Origin: Acidimangrovimonas sp.
GTDB taxonomy: Bacteria > Pseudomonadota > Alphaproteobacteria > Rhodobacterales > Rhodobacteraceae
Reading direction: 5' to 3'
DNA length: 5,988 bases
NCBI GenBank assembly: GCA_030147905.1
Contig: JASBUM010000028.1
Coordinates: 1-5,988 of the forward strand
The position numbers and the translations under genes are program-made. Within the stretch, counting starts at the first letter, position 1. Every line of letters starts with the position of its first letter. This document shows, piece by piece, positions 5,718-5,988 of the stretch. The notes below the pieces were generated by a model that saw nothing but the letters and a program-made list of their open reading frames with translations, ran no database searches and had not been told where the DNA came from.

Positions 5718-5988
5718 GCGAACACGTCACATTTCACGATCTTCAGGGGGCTTCGGTCTTCATCACCGGGGGAGGTTCGGGGATCGGCGCGGCCCTGACC
5801 GAGGGGTTTCTCGCGCAGGGCGCCCGGGTGAGCTTCGTCCAGCGCTCCGACGCCGGCGACTTTTGCGACGCAATGGAACGGCGTTACGGCCGGCGGCCCG
5901 GTTTCTTCGCCTGCGACATCACCGATATAGCGGCGTTGCAGGCGGCGATGGACAGCGTCGCGCAGCAACAGGGGCCGATCAGCGTCCT
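5699..5988 (+). CDS. Short-chain dehydrogenase/reductase, probable sugar 1-dehydrogenase, N-terminal part (runs off right edge)
   Basis: Ninety-six residues of a Rossmann-fold SDR are visible. FITGGGSGIG (21-30) is the TG-x3-GIG nucleotide-binding motif, ARVSFVQRSD (42-51) the second strand, and CDITD (72-76) the usual Asp at the end of strand three. The N-terminus (GASVFITGGGSGIGAALTEGFLAQGARV) strongly recalls Caulobacter XylB-type D-xylose dehydrogenase and related galactose dehydrogenases, compared from memory. Oxidation of galactose or another released sugar to its lactone is therefore a reasonable guess given the alpha-galactosidase upstream. Where XylB-type enzymes carry the NAD-selecting Asp, this protein has Gln48 followed by Arg49, which favours NADP. 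Two starts are possible. ATG 5699 has AAGGA (5690-5694) 4 bases upstream. ATG 5714 better matches the remembered XylB length and overlaps the end of a possible upstream ORF. The catalytic Ser-Tyr-Lys lies beyond the window. Confidence 0.85.
   Translation, partial: MDGPRMSEHVTFHDLQGASVFITGGGSGIGAALTEGFLAQGARVSFVQRSDAGDFCDAMERRYGRRPGFFACDITDIAALQAAMDSVAQQQGPISV

Overview
The window is high-GC DNA with dense, SD-led genes and ATGA junctions. It looks like an alphaproteobacterial chromosome or megaplasmid, probably of Rhodobacterales or Rhizobiales type. That placement is inferred from base composition, gene style and the character of the GH36 and short-chain dehydrogenase (SDR) proteins; there is no rRNA or other marker to confirm it. 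It holds one coherent catabolic unit for alpha-galactosides (melibiose/raffinose-type sugars).

Layout. Positions 1-239 (minus strand) are the N-terminal part of an IclR-family regulator, cut by the left edge. Positions 240-424 are the divergent regulatory region. It has overlapping face-to-face promoters and a perfect 7-5-7 palindrome (330-348) that is a good candidate operator for the regulator. On the plus strand follow a secreted sugar-binding protein (425-1666), a 99-base spacer with two strong hairpins, two MalF/MalG-type permeases (1766-2704 and 2708-3553), and a cytoplasmic GH36 alpha-galactosidase (3550-5625) that overlaps the second permease by ATGA. A 73-base spacer with another GC-only hairpin follows. 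Last is the start of an SDR (from 5699 or 5714), cut by the right edge, that resembles XylB/galactose-dehydrogenase-type sugar dehydrogenases.

How they work together (inference). The binding protein captures an alpha-galactoside in the periplasm and the two permeases pass it through the inner membrane intact. The signal-less GH36 enzyme then releases galactose in the cytoplasm. The SDR could oxidise galactose (or the other released sugar) at C1 and feed an oxidative De Ley-Doudoroff-type route. The ATP-binding subunit of the transporter is not in the window. The IclR protein probably senses the sugar or a product and controls both directions of transcription.

Nothing here amounts to a wholly new system. 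The points worth a second look are the compact divergent promoter/operator, the intercistronic hairpins, the ambiguous SDR start with a possible 17-codon upstream ORF ending in ATGA, and the altered cofactor-binding position in the SDR.
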